Source of the DNA: Agrococcus carbonis | GTDB taxonomy: Bacteria; Actinomycetota; Actinomycetes; Actinomycetales; Microbacteriaceae | Assembly (NCBI RefSeq): GCF_900104705.1 | Contig: NZ_LT629734.1 | Span: forward strand, 620,001-684,000 | Length of the DNA: 64,000 bases | Reading direction: 5' to 3' | Shown here: positions 1 to 8,829 of the stretch, piece by piece | Layout: every line of letters starts with the position of its first letter | How positions within the stretch are numbered: position 1 is the first letter of the stretch | Program-made: the position numbers and the translations under genes | Notes under the pieces: model-generated | What the model was told of the DNA's origin: nothing | The model's database searches: none | What the model saw: only the letters and a program-made list of their open reading frames with translations

Positions 1-12
1 GAGAGGTCGGCC

Positions 13-18
13 TAGCCT
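13..18 (+). promoter_or_regulatory. -10 box of the phosphotransferase gene
   Basis: The hexamer TAGCCT sits 7 nt before the ATG at 26. This spacing would start the transcript at or next to the start codon, so the mRNA is probably leaderless. No Shine-Dalgarno sequence is visible. The -35 region lies outside the window. Confidence 0.5.
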
Positions 19-25
19 GGCATCC

Positions 26-1165
26 ATGAGCACGAACCCCTTCACTCTAGCCGCGCTCGCCACCACCGCCGTGCCCGGGCTCGACGTCGTCGGCGCGACG
101 GAGGACGGCTCCGACGAGCACCGCTCGGTCGTGGCTGCGCAGCTCGCCGACGGCGAGACGGTGCAGGTGGTGCTCCCCCGCTCCGTCGCTGCGCTGCGCA
201 CGGCGCAGGAGCACGCCGCCGCGCTCGGCGCGCTCACGCTCGCGACCCGCTCGCGGCTGCCGTTCGAGGTGCCGACGCTGCTCGGCACCGCCGACGCCGG
301 CCGCTCGCGGCTGTTCGTGCTCACGCGGCTCGGCGGTGCGACGATGCGCCTCGCCGACATCTCGCCCGCGCGCCTCGGGCTCGCCGAGAGCGTCGGCCGC
401 GCGATCGCCGCGATCCACGAGCTGCCGACCTCGGTCGCGGCGGATGCGGGCCTGCCGCACCAGAGCGCGCCGACGCTGCGCGGCACGCTCCTCGACGTCT
501 TCGACCGCGCCGCCGCGACGGGCTCGGTGCCGGCGACGCTGCTCCAGCGCTGGGAGTCCGCGCTCGGCGAGGATCGCCTCTGGCAGTTCAAGCCCACCCT
601 CGTGCACGGCGACCTGCAGGCCCCGGCGTTCCGCATCGAGGGCAGCGCGGTCGTCGGCGTGGACGGGTGGCACGCCCTCTCGATCGGCGACCCGGCCCGC
701 GACCTCGCCTTCCTGCTCGGCTCGAGCGAGTTCGGCAGCGTCGACCTCGCCTTCGACGCGCACGCCGCGGCGCGCGGCATCGGCGACCGCCATGTGCGCC
801 AGCGCGCGATGCTGCACGCCGAGCTCGACATCGCACGGTGGCTGCTGCACGGCGTCGACCGCGGCGACGCGGCGATCGTCGAGGACGCCAAGGGGATGCT
901 CGCGGGGCTCGTCGCGCGCGTCGACCACGACGCGGGTGCCGCGATCGCGCCGGCACGGCTCGAGACCATGGACCTGACCGGCGTGCAGGAGTACCTCGGC
1001 GAAGCGGAGGCCGCGTCGCCGGAGGCGACCCTGCCGGGCGTGCAGGGGTCGCGCGCGCCATCGCCGTCGTCGGAGGCCGAGACCGAGGTGGTCGAGCCGC
1101 TGCGCGAGCCCGACGACCGCGCAGCGGGCTCGACCGACGGCGTCGGCGGCTCAGCCGACCGCTGA
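26..1165 (+). CDS. aminoglycoside/macrolide phosphotransferase-like protein
   Basis: A 379-residue protein of the APH/protein-kinase-like fold. The Brenner-type catalytic loop HGDLQ is at about residues 194-198 and the metal-binding Asp of the DFG-equivalent (VDGW) at about 213, followed by the family signature GDPARDLAF. The usual Asn of HGDxxxxN is replaced by Ala (about residue 201), so catalysis may be altered or lost. Residues after about 305 are acidic, Pro/Ser-rich and look disordered. It faces the helicase gene on the other strand and overlaps its end by 15 bp. The natural substrate is unknown; true drug resistance is not implied by the sequence. The ATG is chosen because a -10 box lies 7 nt upstream. 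Confidence 0.8.
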   Translation: MSTNPFTLAALATTAVPGLDVVGATEDGSDEHRSVVAAQLADGETVQVVLPRSVAALRTAQEHAAALGALTLATRSRLPFEVPTLLGTADAGRSRLFVLTRLGGATMRLADISPARLGLAESVGRAIAAIHELPTSVAADAGLPHQSAPTLRGTLLDVFDRAAATGSVPATLLQRWESALGEDRLWQFKPTLVHGDLQAPAFRIEGSAVVGVDGWHALSIGDPARDLAFLLGSSEFGSVDLAFDAHAAARGIGDRHVRQRAMLHAELDIARWLLHGVDRGDAAIVEDAKGMLAGLVARVDHDAGAAIAPARLETMDLTGVQEYLGEAEAASPEATLPGVQGSRAPSPSSEAETEVVEPLREPDDRAAGSTDGVGGSADR

Positions 1166-4100
1166 CGCCTCGGCGACGGCCCGCTGCGCGCGGAGCCAGC
1201 GCGCCTCGAGCTCGGCGAGCGACTCGATGCGCTCGGGCCGGATGATGCGGTCGTGCTCGACGAAGTACAGCTCGGCGTCGACCTGCTCGGGGTCGAGCCC
1301 GGCGTGGGCGGCGTACGCGGCGCGGTACAGCGCGAGCTGCAGCTGGCGCGCCTCGAGGTCGGCCTCGCCCGAGGGGAGGCGGCCGGTCTTCCAGTCGACC
1401 ACCGTCGCGCGGTCGCCGTCGCGGTAGACCGCGTCGATCTTGCACACTACGGTCGTGCCGGCGAGCGGCAGGTGGATCTCGAGCTCGGTCTCGGCTGGCC
1501 GCCTCGCGCCGTAGGGCGATGCGAGGAAGGTCTGCTTCAGCCGCTCGAGCCGCTCGGCGTCGATGCCGACGAGGTCGGTGTCGAGCGCCTCGTCGTCGAC
1601 CGCGTCGCCGAGGCCGATGGCGCCGTCGCGGCGCTCGACCCAGCCGTGGAAGAGCGTGCCGAGCGTCGTCGCGGCGAAGGGCTGCTGCGGCATCGGTCGC
1701 GCGATCTGCCGGGCGACGGCGACCGGGTCGGCCGCCCAGTCCTTGAAGCCGGATGCCGCGATGCGGCTCGGCAGGCTCAGGGCGGCCGCGCGGCGGTCGG
1801 CGAGCAGCAGCGCGATCGCGTCGTCCCACGGCGTGGGCGCGGCCGGGTCGGCCGCCGCGACGCGCGCCGCGGCCGCCTCGACCGCGGGGCGCCTCGGCCC
1901 GAGCGGGTCGACGGGCCACGCGAGCGTCGGGCTGCGGTCGCCGAGCGGGTTCTCCGCGCCGCGCTCGGGCAGCGGCAGCAGCTCGACGTCGAGCGACGCG
2001 GCCGCGAGCTCGAGGAGGCGCTTCGGCTTCGCGGGCGTGCGCGCCCGGCCGTACCACTGCGCGCCGGAGAGCCACAGCGCGCGGCGGGCGCGCGTGACGC
2101 CGACGTACGCGAGCCGATCCTCCTCCGACTGGTAGTGGTCCCACAGCGCCTCGAGGAACCGCTCGCGCGCGAGCGCGTACTCGTGCTGGGTCGCGTGGCC
2201 GTCGAGCTCGAGCCGCGGCAGCAGCGCCGCATCGCCCCGCAGCGGGTACGGCAGCGTCGCGTGCGTCAGCCACCCGAGCGGCTGATCGTCCTCCTTCGCG
2301 GCCGCGAGCCGCGGGATCGCGACGACATCCCACTCGAGGCCCTTCGAGGCGTGCATCGTGAGCACCTGCACCCAGCCGGGCTCGGGCTCCGGCTCGGGCA
2401 CGTCGGGGCCGCGGCCGGCCGCGAGCACGTCGAGGTAGCCGAGGAACGCCTCGAGCGAGCCGCGCTCGTCGGCGGCCGCGAACGCCTGCACCTCGCGCGC
2501 GAACGCGTCGAGCGCGCCGTGGGCGTGATGGCGCTTCGCCGCGACCTCGATGTCGAGCCGGAGCGCCTGCTCGACGCTGCGCACGAGCTCGGCGAGCGGC
2601 ATGCCCGCGCGGCGCCGCAGCTCGCGCAGCAGCGCGCCGGCGTCGCGCATCCGTGCGAGTCCCTGCTCCGTCGCGCCCTCGAGCCGCGGCGAGTCGACGA
2701 GCGCGTCGAGCGCATCGACGATCGACACGTGCGCCTCGACGGCGATCGCGCCGCGATCGGCGGTGCGCTGCTCGCTGCTCAGGCCAGCCTTCGCGAGCAT
2801 CGACGCGTGCCGCTGGAGGGCGGCGATGTCGGCGACCCCGACGCGCCAGCGGCTGCCCGCGAGCAGCCGCACGAGGCTCGAGCCCTCCTCCGGCCGGCCG
2901 AGCACCCGCAGTGCCGCGACGAGGTCGACGACCTCGGGCTCGTCGAGCAGCCCGCCGCCGCCGGAGCGGAACACGCGGATGCCCTCGGCCCGCAGCGCCC
3001 GGGTGAGCTCGACCCCCTGCGAGTGGGAGCGCACGAGCACCGCGGCGGTCGTCTCGGAGCCCGCGACGCCGGCCCCGTGGGAGCGCAGCCACGCGGCGAG
3101 CTCCCGGGACTCGTCCTCGATCGTCGACAGGTGGCGCACCGCGACGTCGCCCGCGCCGGCGCCCGCGCGCGGCTCGAGCCGCTTCACCGGCACCCCGGGC
3201 TGCTCAGGCAGCCGGCTCGCGACCCCGTGCGCGAGGCGCAGCACGTCGACGTCGTTGCGCCAGCTCGTCGAGAGCGTGAGCGTGCGCTCGACGCGGAAGC
3301 GCTGCGCGAAGAGCGCGAGCGTGCCGGCGCTCGCGCCGCGGAACCCGTAGATGGCCTGGTTGGGGTCGCCGACGGCCATGACGGGTGTGCCGTCGAAGAG
3401 CGCGTGGATGAGCTGCAGCTGCAGGACCGAGGTGTCCTGGAACTCGTCGAGCAGCACGGCGCGATGCCGCGCGCGCAGCTCGTCGACGGCGCCCGAGTGC
3501 GCATCGATCGCGTCGAGCGCGAGCCGCACCTGGTCGCTGAACTGCACGGCGCCGCGGCGGCGCTTCGCCTCGTCGAACGCGTCGACGAGGTCGGCGAGCG
3601 GGTCGAGGCCGCCGACCCGCTCGACGTCCTGCGCGATCGCCTTCGCGTGCGCCGCCTTGAACAGCTTGGGCTCGTCGGCCGTCGGGAGCGCCTGCAGCGC
3701 GCGCAGCCGGGCCGGGAAGGCGCCGCGACGCAGCCGGTCGGTCGAGATCCGGTGGTCGCCGAGGGTGCCGGCGAGCTGCACGACCCGGTCGGCGACCGTC
3801 TCCGCGCGCCCGAGCGACGCGAGGCGCAGGTCGTCGGACTCGCGCGCGACCCGCAGCGCGAGCAGGAATGCCGCCGGATCGGTCAGCACCTCCGACTCCG
3901 GGTCGCGCCCGATGAGGAGCGCCCACTCGCGGAACAGCGAGCTCGCGAACGAGTTGTAGGTCTGGACGACAGGCCGCCTCGTCGCGGCGACCTCGGCGTC
4001 GACGAGACCTGCCTCGGCGAGCGCGCGCAGCTCGGCCGAGAGGCGGTCGGCGAGCTCGCGCGCCGCCTTGCGGGTGAAGGTGAGGCCGAGCACCTCGTCG

Positions 4101-4297
4101 GGCGCGACCCTGCCGTTGGCCACGAGCCACAGCACGCGCTGCGCCATCGTGTGGGTCTTGCCGCTGCCGGCGCCCGCGACGACGAGCGTCGGCGCCTCGG
4201 GAGCCTGGATGACCTCGATCTGCTCGTCGGTCGGCCGCTGCGGCGCACGGCCCCGCACCTCGGCGATCGCCTCGGTGATCTCGATGGCGCTGATCAC
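1151..4297 (-). CDS. adnB: AdnB-like ATP-dependent helicase-nuclease subunit
   Basis: A 1048-residue UvrD/Rep-family superfamily 1A helicase with a C-terminal RecB-type nuclease. Motor motifs are all canonical: Walker A GAGSGKT (42-48), TFTRKAA, DEFQDT (284-289), GDPNQAIYGFRGA, TMHASKGLEWD and the VI motif VGVTRARRALWL. Near the C terminus come GTLFHGWVE, a KIDAVYRDG strand, VVDWKTG and QLQLALY, the PD-(D/E)XK nuclease core. Length, domain order and the preceding partner match actinobacterial AdnB, the active motor of the AdnAB complex that resects DNA double-strand breaks. The GTG start at 4297 overlaps the stop of adnA (GTGA), implying translational coupling. Its 3' end overlaps the convergent phosphotransferase by 15 bp. 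Confidence 0.88.
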   Translation of the reverse strand: MISAIEITEAIAEVRGRAPQRPTDEQIEVIQAPEAPTLVVAGAGSGKTHTMAQRVLWLVANGRVAPDEVLGLTFTRKAARELADRLSAELRALAEAGLVDAEVAATRRPVVQTYNSFASSLFREWALLIGRDPESEVLTDPAAFLLALRVARESDDLRLASLGRAETVADRVVQLAGTLGDHRISTDRLRRGAFPARLRALQALPTADEPKLFKAAHAKAIAQDVERVGGLDPLADLVDAFDEAKRRRGAVQFSDQVRLALDAIDAHSGAVDELRARHRAVLLDEFQDTSVLQLQLIHALFDGTPVMAVGDPNQAIYGFRGASAGTLALFAQRFRVERTLTLSTSWRNDVDVLRLAHGVASRLPEQPGVPVKRLEPRAGAGAGDVAVRHLSTIEDESRELAAWLRSHGAGVAGSETTAAVLVRSHSQGVELTRALRAEGIRVFRSGGGGLLDEPEVVDLVAALRVLGRPEEGSSLVRLLAGSRWRVGVADIAALQRHASMLAKAGLSSEQRTADRGAIAVEAHVSIVDALDALVDSPRLEGATEQGLARMRDAGALLRELRRRAGMPLAELVRSVEQALRLDIEVAAKRHHAHGALDAFAREVQAFAAADERGSLEAFLGYLDVLAAGRGPDVPEPEPEPGWVQVLTMHASKGLEWDVVAIPRLAAAKEDDQPLGWLTHATLPYPLRGDAALLPRLELDGHATQHEYALARERFLEALWDHYQSEEDRLAYVGVTRARRALWLSGAQWYGRARTPAKPKRLLELAAASLDVELLPLPERGAENPLGDRSPTLAWPVDPLGPRRPAVEAAAARVAAADPAAPTPWDDAIALLLADRRAAALSLPSRIAASGFKDWAADPVAVARQIARPMPQQPFAATTLGTLFHGWVERRDGAIGLGDAVDDEALDTDLVGIDAERLERLKQTFLASPYGARRPAETELEIHLPLAGTTVVCKIDAVYRDGDRATVVDWKTGRLPSGEADLEARQLQLALYRAAYAAHAGLDPEQVDAELYFVEHDRIIRPERIESLAELEARWLRAQRAVAEASAVG

Positions 4298-7200
4298 TCG
4301 GTGACCTCCGGGATGACGTGGATGGCGCACTGGCCGAAGCTGTAGTCGTCGCTGCAGTGCAGCTCGGGGCGGGCGGTGAAGACGGCGCCGCCCATCACCT
4401 CGATCGCCGTGCGCAAGTGGTCGTGGAACGCCTCCGCGACGTCGTCGAAAGGCTCGGAGTCGACCGTCTTCTCCTTCCGGGCGAGCTTCGGCATCACGAG
4501 GCGCGCGGTCGTGTGCGCGCCCGTCTCGATGCCCTCGACGCCGCCGAGCGCGACCGCGAGCTGGTAGGCGCGCAACTGCAGGTTGCCGAGGCCGGGCACC
4601 GCCTTCGGCACCCGCCTGCCGGTCTTGAGGTCGACGATGCGCACCTCGCCGGCGGGGCCGTGCTCGATCCAGTCGATCGCGCCAGAGAGCACCGCCCCGC
4701 CGACCTCGACCTCGAAGCGCGCCTCGCGCTCGTCGCGCTCGATCCGCCAGCCGGAGCCTCGCAGCACCTGGAAGTAGCCGGCGAGGGCCGCGGCCATCGG
4801 CCCGACCTCGTCGCGCTGCTGCGCGGCCTCCCACGCGGAGGGATGGTCGAGCTCGGCGAACCGGGCGTCGACGGCAGCCTCGATCGCCGCGGCGTCGGTC
4901 GCGTCGACGTGCTCGACGGCGTCGTGCACGATGGTGCCGAGCGCCGCGGCGCGGTTGGAGGTGCCGCCCGCGAGCCGCTGCACGACCCACGAGAGCTCGC
5001 ACTCGACGAGCCCCTGGAGCGCCGATGGGCTCACGCGCACCTGCTCGGCCGCGTCGAGCCGCTCGCTCGTGGTGATCGGGGCGAGCCCCGCCCACTCCGC
5101 GGGGTCGGCGCCGGGCGCGCCGGCGTCGGCGAGCCGCCGCAGGGCGGACGCGGCGGCGTCGGCGCCCGGCCGGCCTTCGGTCACGCGACGGCGCAGGCTC
5201 GCGACGAGCGAGCGCAGGGAGTGCCAGCTGTCGTCGGCGCCCGGCACGGGCTCCTTCGGGATGCCGAGCACGAACGGCGAGGGCTGCTCGTCGTCGCTCT
5301 CGACCGCGGTGAGCAGCACCGCACCGCGCGCTGTCGCGATCGTCTTGACGAACGTGCGCAGCTCGTCGTGCAGCACGCCCGCCCTCGCATCCTCCGTCGG
5401 CGCCCCGTCGAGCCGGTTGGCGCCGAGCAGCGAGCCGCGCGGTCGCAGGTTGGGCCACACGCCGTCCTGGAGCCCGGCGACGACCACGGTGTCGAGCTCG
5501 CGGCCGACGAACTGCCCGGGCGTGCCGATCGCGACGCGCGCCCCCTCGGCCCGCGCGGCGAGCGAGTCGTCGTCGACGCTCGAGGCGAGCCAGGCGTCGA
5601 CGAACGCTCCGGTGTCGGCGTCGGGACGGCGCTCGATGAGGCGCGCGACCTGGTCGAAGAGCGCGACCACCGCGTCGAGCCGGCGGTTGGCGAGCGCGCG
5701 CTCGACCCCCGGGCCGCCGAGCGCCGTGCGCCGCCACGCGTCGGCGACGCCCGCGGCGCTCCACACCGCCCACAGCACGCGGTCGGCGCTCGCCGGGTCG
5801 TCGCCCGTCAGCAGCGCGCTCGCGTCGGCGAGCATGCGCACGAGGCGACGGGCGGCCGCAGCGCCCTGCCGCGCCGTCGTGAGGCCCTCGAGCTGCTCGG
5901 GGTCGTGGAGCGCCGCGCGCACGAGCTCGGCGCCCGCGACGTGCACGGCCTCGCCTCGGGCGACGATCCGGTGCCGCAGCGCGCGCTTGAGCCGGCGGAC
6001 CGCGAGCGCGTCGAGCCCGAGCAGGTCGCTGCGCAGCAGCTGCTCGGCGAGCTGCGCGTCGAGCTCGCGCCGACCCGTCGCCACCGCGAGCACGCTCACG
6101 AGCGCCTCGACCACCTCGGTGTCGCGCAGCCGCGTCGGCCCGCCCGCGGCGACCGGCACCTCGAGCGCCGAGAGCAGCGAGCCGAGCTCGGAGGCGGCGC
6201 GCCCCGTGCGGGCGATGACCGCGATGTCGTCGAAGGCCACCCCCGCGGCGCGACGCTCGTGGATGAGCCGTGCGATGCGCCGGGCCTGCTCGTCGAGGGA
6301 CTGCGCCACGTGCAGCTCGACGACGTCGTCGCCGCCCCCTGCGCGCGCCGCCGCCCGCCGGTGGGTCGCGGCGCCCGCCGCGCCGATCCCCTGCGCGGCG
6401 CGCTCGATGAGGGCGCGCAGCCGCTCGCCGTGGCGGTGGTCGACCGCGAGCTCGATGCGGTGCCCCGGCTCGCCCGCGAAGCCCAACCGCGCCGGCAGCG
6501 CCGCGAGAAGGGCCGGATCGGCGCCGCGGAAGCCGCCCGTCGTCGTGTCGGGGTCGCCGAACGCGACGACGCTCGCGCCGCGACGCCGCAGCGCCTCGAG
6601 CACGACGACCGCGCCCTCGGTGAGCTCCTGCGCGTCGTCGACGAGCACGAGGCTCGGCAGCCGCACGGCGGTGCTGTCGATCGCGCTCGCCGCCCGACGC
6701 AGCAGCGACGCGGCCGTCATGGCCTCCGCCCCGCGCCGCTCGAGCCGCTGGAGCCGCTCGAACTCGTCGAAGAACGCCGCGGCCGCGGCCCATTCGGGCA
6801 CCCCGCGCTCGGCGGCGAGCGCGGCGAGCGCCGACGCATCCATGCCCCGCTCCTGCACCGCCGCGAGCAGCTCGCGCAGCTCGGCACGGAAGCCCGCCTG
6901 CTCGCGCACCTCGGCGTGCAGGTGCTCGGGCCACGCGGGCCCGGAGGCGACACCGGCCGCCTGGTCGTCGACGTGGCCCGCGAGCATCGCCGCGATGATG
7001 CGATCCTGCTCGGCGCCCGAGAGCAGCTGCGGCACCGGCCGCTCGTCGGCGAGCGCCGCCGCGGTGAGCAGCGCGTGCGCGAACGACGGCATCGATCGCG
7101 CGAGCGGCCCCGGCGTCGCGATGGGGATGCGACGGGCGAGGCGGTCGCGGAGCGCCGTCGCGGCCTGCCGCGACCCGGCGACGACGAGCAGGCCGGCGGG

Positions 7201-7371
7201 GTCGAGCCCCGCAGCGAGCCGCTCGGCGGCGAGCTCGACGAGCGTCGTCGTCTTCCCGGAGCCGGCGACGCCGAGCACGATGGCGGAGGCGTCGGCGGGC
7301 AGCGCGAGCACCGCGGCCTGGGACGCGTCCAGGGTCGCGGTGCGGTCGAGCAGAGCGGATTCGGGAGCCAC
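4294..7371 (-). CDS. adnA: AdnA-like helicase-nuclease subunit
   Basis: A 1025-residue partner of AdnB. It has Walker A GVAGSGKT (34-41), but motif II reads VDDAQE instead of DEFQ, and GDPDTTTGGFRGAD replaces the usual GDPxQxIYxFRGA, so this motor looks weaker, as known for mycobacterial AdnA. The C-terminal RecB-like nuclease domain is seen as GAIDWIEHG, VDLKTG (about residue 912) and LQLRAYQLAV; cysteines lie before it (VECELSW) and near the end (LHC, GQC). The GTG start at 7371 is preferred over the upstream ATG at 7605 because the latter lies inside the divergent DUF3107 gene and a TACCGT -10 box is 6 nt upstream of the GTG. First gene of an adnA-adnB operon. Confidence 0.87.
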   Translation of the reverse strand: MAPESALLDRTATLDASQAAVLALPADASAIVLGVAGSGKTTTLVELAAERLAAGLDPAGLLVVAGSRQAATALRDRLARRIPIATPGPLARSMPSFAHALLTAAALADERPVPQLLSGAEQDRIIAAMLAGHVDDQAAGVASGPAWPEHLHAEVREQAGFRAELRELLAAVQERGMDASALAALAAERGVPEWAAAAAFFDEFERLQRLERRGAEAMTAASLLRRAASAIDSTAVRLPSLVLVDDAQELTEGAVVVLEALRRRGASVVAFGDPDTTTGGFRGADPALLAALPARLGFAGEPGHRIELAVDHRHGERLRALIERAAQGIGAAGAATHRRAAARAGGGDDVVELHVAQSLDEQARRIARLIHERRAAGVAFDDIAVIARTGRAASELGSLLSALEVPVAAGGPTRLRDTEVVEALVSVLAVATGRRELDAQLAEQLLRSDLLGLDALAVRRLKRALRHRIVARGEAVHVAGAELVRAALHDPEQLEGLTTARQGAAAARRLVRMLADASALLTGDDPASADRVLWAVWSAAGVADAWRRTALGGPGVERALANRRLDAVVALFDQVARLIERRPDADTGAFVDAWLASSVDDDSLAARAEGARVAIGTPGQFVGRELDTVVVAGLQDGVWPNLRPRGSLLGANRLDGAPTEDARAGVLHDELRTFVKTIATARGAVLLTAVESDDEQPSPFVLGIPKEPVPGADDSWHSLRSLVASLRRRVTEGRPGADAAASALRRLADAGAPGADPAEWAGLAPITTSERLDAAEQVRVSPSALQGLVECELSWVVQRLAGGTSNRAAALGTIVHDAVEHVDATDAAAIEAAVDARFAELDHPSAWEAAQQRDEVGPMAAALAGYFQVLRGSGWRIERDEREARFEVEVGGAVLSGAIDWIEHGPAGEVRIVDLKTGRRVPKAVPGLGNLQLRAYQLAVALGGVEGIETGAHTTARLVMPKLARKEKTVDSEPFDDVAEAFHDHLRTAIEVMGGAVFTARPELHCSDDYSFGQCAIHVIPEVTE

Positions 7372-7377
7372 AGCGCC

Positions 7378-7383
7378 ACGGTA
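7378..7383 (-). promoter_or_regulatory. -10 box of adnA
   Basis: Read on the minus strand the hexamer is TACCGT, 6 nt upstream of the GTG start at 7371. It decides the start: an upstream ATG would lie before the transcript begins. Probable leaderless mRNA. Confidence 0.55.
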
Positions 7384-7461
7384 TCGACGGCCGCCGACAT
7401 CGCCGCGGCGGCGCGGCGTTCGCCGGTCGCGGACGCGGCCGGACCCCCGCATCCGATCGCC

Positions 7462-7467
7462 TATCCT
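7462..7467 (+). promoter_or_regulatory. -10 box of the DUF3107 gene
   Basis: TATCCT lies 7 nt before the ATG at 7475. The intervening CAGGAGC also looks like a ribosome binding site, but if transcription starts at the usual distance the SD would be outside the mRNA. Both readings support the same start codon. Confidence 0.5.
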
Positions 7468-7474
7468 CAGGAGC

Positions 7475-7693
7475 ATGGACATCCGCATCGGCATCAAGGA
7501 CTCGGCTCGCGAGATCGCGTTCGACTCGGCGCAGACCGCCAAGGAGGTCGAGGACGCCGTGCTCGCGGCGTTCGGCGCCGCGCACCTCGCGCTCGACGAC
7601 GCCAAGGGCCGCCGCTACATCGTGCCGAGCGCGAGCATCGCCTACGTCGAGATCGGCAGCGAGTCGACGCGCAAGATCGGCTTCGTCGCCTGA
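7475..7693 (+). CDS. DUF3107 family protein
   Basis: A 72-residue acidic soluble protein with no membrane segment or cysteine. The pattern MDIRIGIKDSAREI, EVEDAVLAAF and a C-terminal IPSAxIAYVEIG-like strand (seen here as YIVPSASIAYVEIG) is that of DUF3107, a small ATP-binding-free family kept almost throughout the Actinobacteria, including a mycobacterial homologue in a comparable neighbourhood. Function unknown. It is divergent from adnA with a 103-bp gap, and its TGA overlaps the ATG of the next membrane protein (TGATG), so the two are probably co-translated. Confidence 0.88.
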   Translation: MDIRIGIKDSAREIAFDSAQTAKEVEDAVLAAFGAAHLALDDAKGRRYIVPSASIAYVEIGSESTRKIGFVA

Positions 7694-7998
7694 TGCTCCC
7701 GATCCTCGTGCTCGTGCCCATGGTGATGGGCGCGGCGATCGGGCTGCTCGCGCGCTACCTGCTGCCGGGCCGCGAGTGGGTCGGGCTCTTCCTCAACCCG
7801 CTCGCCGGCGCCGCCGCCGCAGGCGTCGTCTGGATCGTCGGCGCGCTCCTCGGCGCGACGGCCGACAACGGCTGGCTGTGGGTCGGCAGCCTGCTCGCGG
7901 CGCTCGTCGTCTCGATCGCGATCCCCAAGGTGCTCCCCGCACGACGCGTGCGCGCCGACGGCCGCTACCTCGCCGAGCTCACCGCGCGTCGCGGCTGA
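7693..7998 (+). CDS. small three-helix membrane protein
   Basis: A 101-residue hydrophobic protein with about three predicted membrane segments (near residues 3-22, 36-56 and 62-81) and a short basic C-terminal tail rich in Arg. No motif that I recognise. Start ATG overlaps the DUF3107 stop by one base, so translation is coupled to it and the two probably form one operon. It ends 18 bp before the convergent ferritin-like gene. No function can be assigned from the sequence; a role tied to DUF3107 is only a guess from coupling. Confidence 0.75.
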   Translation: MLPILVLVPMVMGAAIGLLARYLLPGREWVGLFLNPLAGAAAAGVVWIVGALLGATADNGWLWVGSLLAALVVSIAIPKVLPARRVRADGRYLAELTARRG

Positions 7999-8016
7999 GG
8001 CCCGCGGGGCCGACGC

Positions 8017-8742
8017 TCAGGCCGTCAGCCCCAGCTCGTCCATCCGGCGGGTGTGCGAGGCGACGATGTCGTTGAACGCCGGCTCGAGCCGCTTCTGGCT
8101 CGGCACCGCGCGACCGGTCTCGTCGGGTCCGTTCACGGCGAGGTACATCTGCAGCAGCGTGTCGCCCACGAGCCTGCGCCCCCACACCGCCATGCGGTCC
8201 GAGAGCCGCGGCGTCCCCTCGATCGCGACGCGGAGCAGCCGCACGAGGTGCCCGTGCGCGCTCTCGCTGCGCAGCGCGCGCAGCATGACGTCCTGGTCGT
8301 CCTCCGGCAGCCCCGGCGCGATCGCGATGAAGAAGTCCTCGAGCAGCCCGGAGACGACGTGCAGCGCGAGCAGCTGCTCGTACCAGTCGGCGCCCTCGAT
8401 CGCGCGGGCGAACTGGCTCGTCGAGTCGGCGAACGGGCGCATCGCGTCGCCGACGGTGGTGTCCTCGCTCTCGAGCACGTGCGCGAAGCTGCCGGCACGG
8501 GTGGCGTGGATCCGAACGACCTCTGCGAGCGCCGCGCGCGCCTCGAGCGACGGCGCCTGCTCGAGCGCCCGGCCCGCCTTCGCGACGAGCTCGAGCTCAA
8601 GCCCGAGCGCCTGGCCGACGAAGGGCACGAGCGCCGGCCGCACGTCCGAGAGCAGCACGCGGTCGCCGACGACCGGCACCCGATGCTGCCGCAGGAGCTG
8701 CCGCGTCACGTCGCGGGGCGTCCGGTCGAACCACTTCACCAC
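8017..8742 (-). CDS. ferritin-like fold protein
   Basis: A 241-residue mostly helical protein resembling the actinobacterial ferritin-like family related to MiaE-type diiron hydroxylases. Possible metal ligands are the Glu and His residues in GLELELV, HATRAGSF, WYEQLLALHVVSGLLEDF and ALRSESAHGHL, placed on separate long helices as in a four-helix bundle. Whether metal is bound is not proven. It is divergent from the RNA helicase gene, the same arrangement I recall in mycobacteria, suggesting a conserved though unexplained link with RNA metabolism. Two GTG codons in tandem (8742 and 8739) can start it; a TAGACT box 8 nt upstream supports this region and excludes the much longer open frame further upstream. 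Confidence 0.8.
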   Translation of the reverse strand: MVKWFDRTPRDVTRQLLRQHRVPVVGDRVLLSDVRPALVPFVGQALGLELELVAKAGRALEQAPSLEARAALAEVVRIHATRAGSFAHVLESEDTTVGDAMRPFADSTSQFARAIEGADWYEQLLALHVVSGLLEDFFIAIAPGLPEDDQDVMLRALRSESAHGHLVRLLRVAIEGTPRLSDRMAVWGRRLVGDTLLQMYLAVNGPDETGRAVPSQKRLEPAFNDIVASHTRRMDELGLTA

Positions 8743-8750
8743 AGTGCAGG

Positions 8751-8756
8751 AGTCTA
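8751..8756 (-). promoter_or_regulatory. -10 box of the ferritin-like gene
   Basis: Minus-strand TAGACT ends 8 nt before the first GTG at 8742. It implies a leaderless or nearly leaderless transcript and supports the GTG start. Confidence 0.5.
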
Positions 8757-8791
8757 GGGGCGGTGCGGAGGCGCCCGGCGCATGCCGCCGG

Positions 8792-8797
8792 TACGCT
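8792..8797 (+). promoter_or_regulatory. -10 box of the RNA helicase gene
   Basis: TACGCT lies 32 nt upstream of the TTG at 8830. Transcription would start near 8804, downstream of the in-frame ATG at 8782, so that ATG cannot be the start. A purine-rich AGGCGG at about 8814-8819 could be the ribosome binding site. Confidence 0.5.
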
Positions 8798-8829
8798 TGC
8801 CTGAGCAGAAGAACAGGCGGAACATTCCT

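Noticed and set aside
1151..7585. A single open frame of over 2100 codons spanning adnA and adnB
   Set aside because: The upstream half is only the out-of-frame shadow of adnA; true adnB begins at the GTG overlapping the adnA stop.
4318..7998. Very long plus-strand open frame antisense to adnA
   Set aside because: Arg/Glu/Leu-rich translation without domains, a product of extreme GC content; only its last part coincides with real small genes.
8782..8829. ATG 8782 as start of the RNA helicase
   Set aside because: The likely promoter lies downstream of it and the extra 16 residues do not match family N termini.
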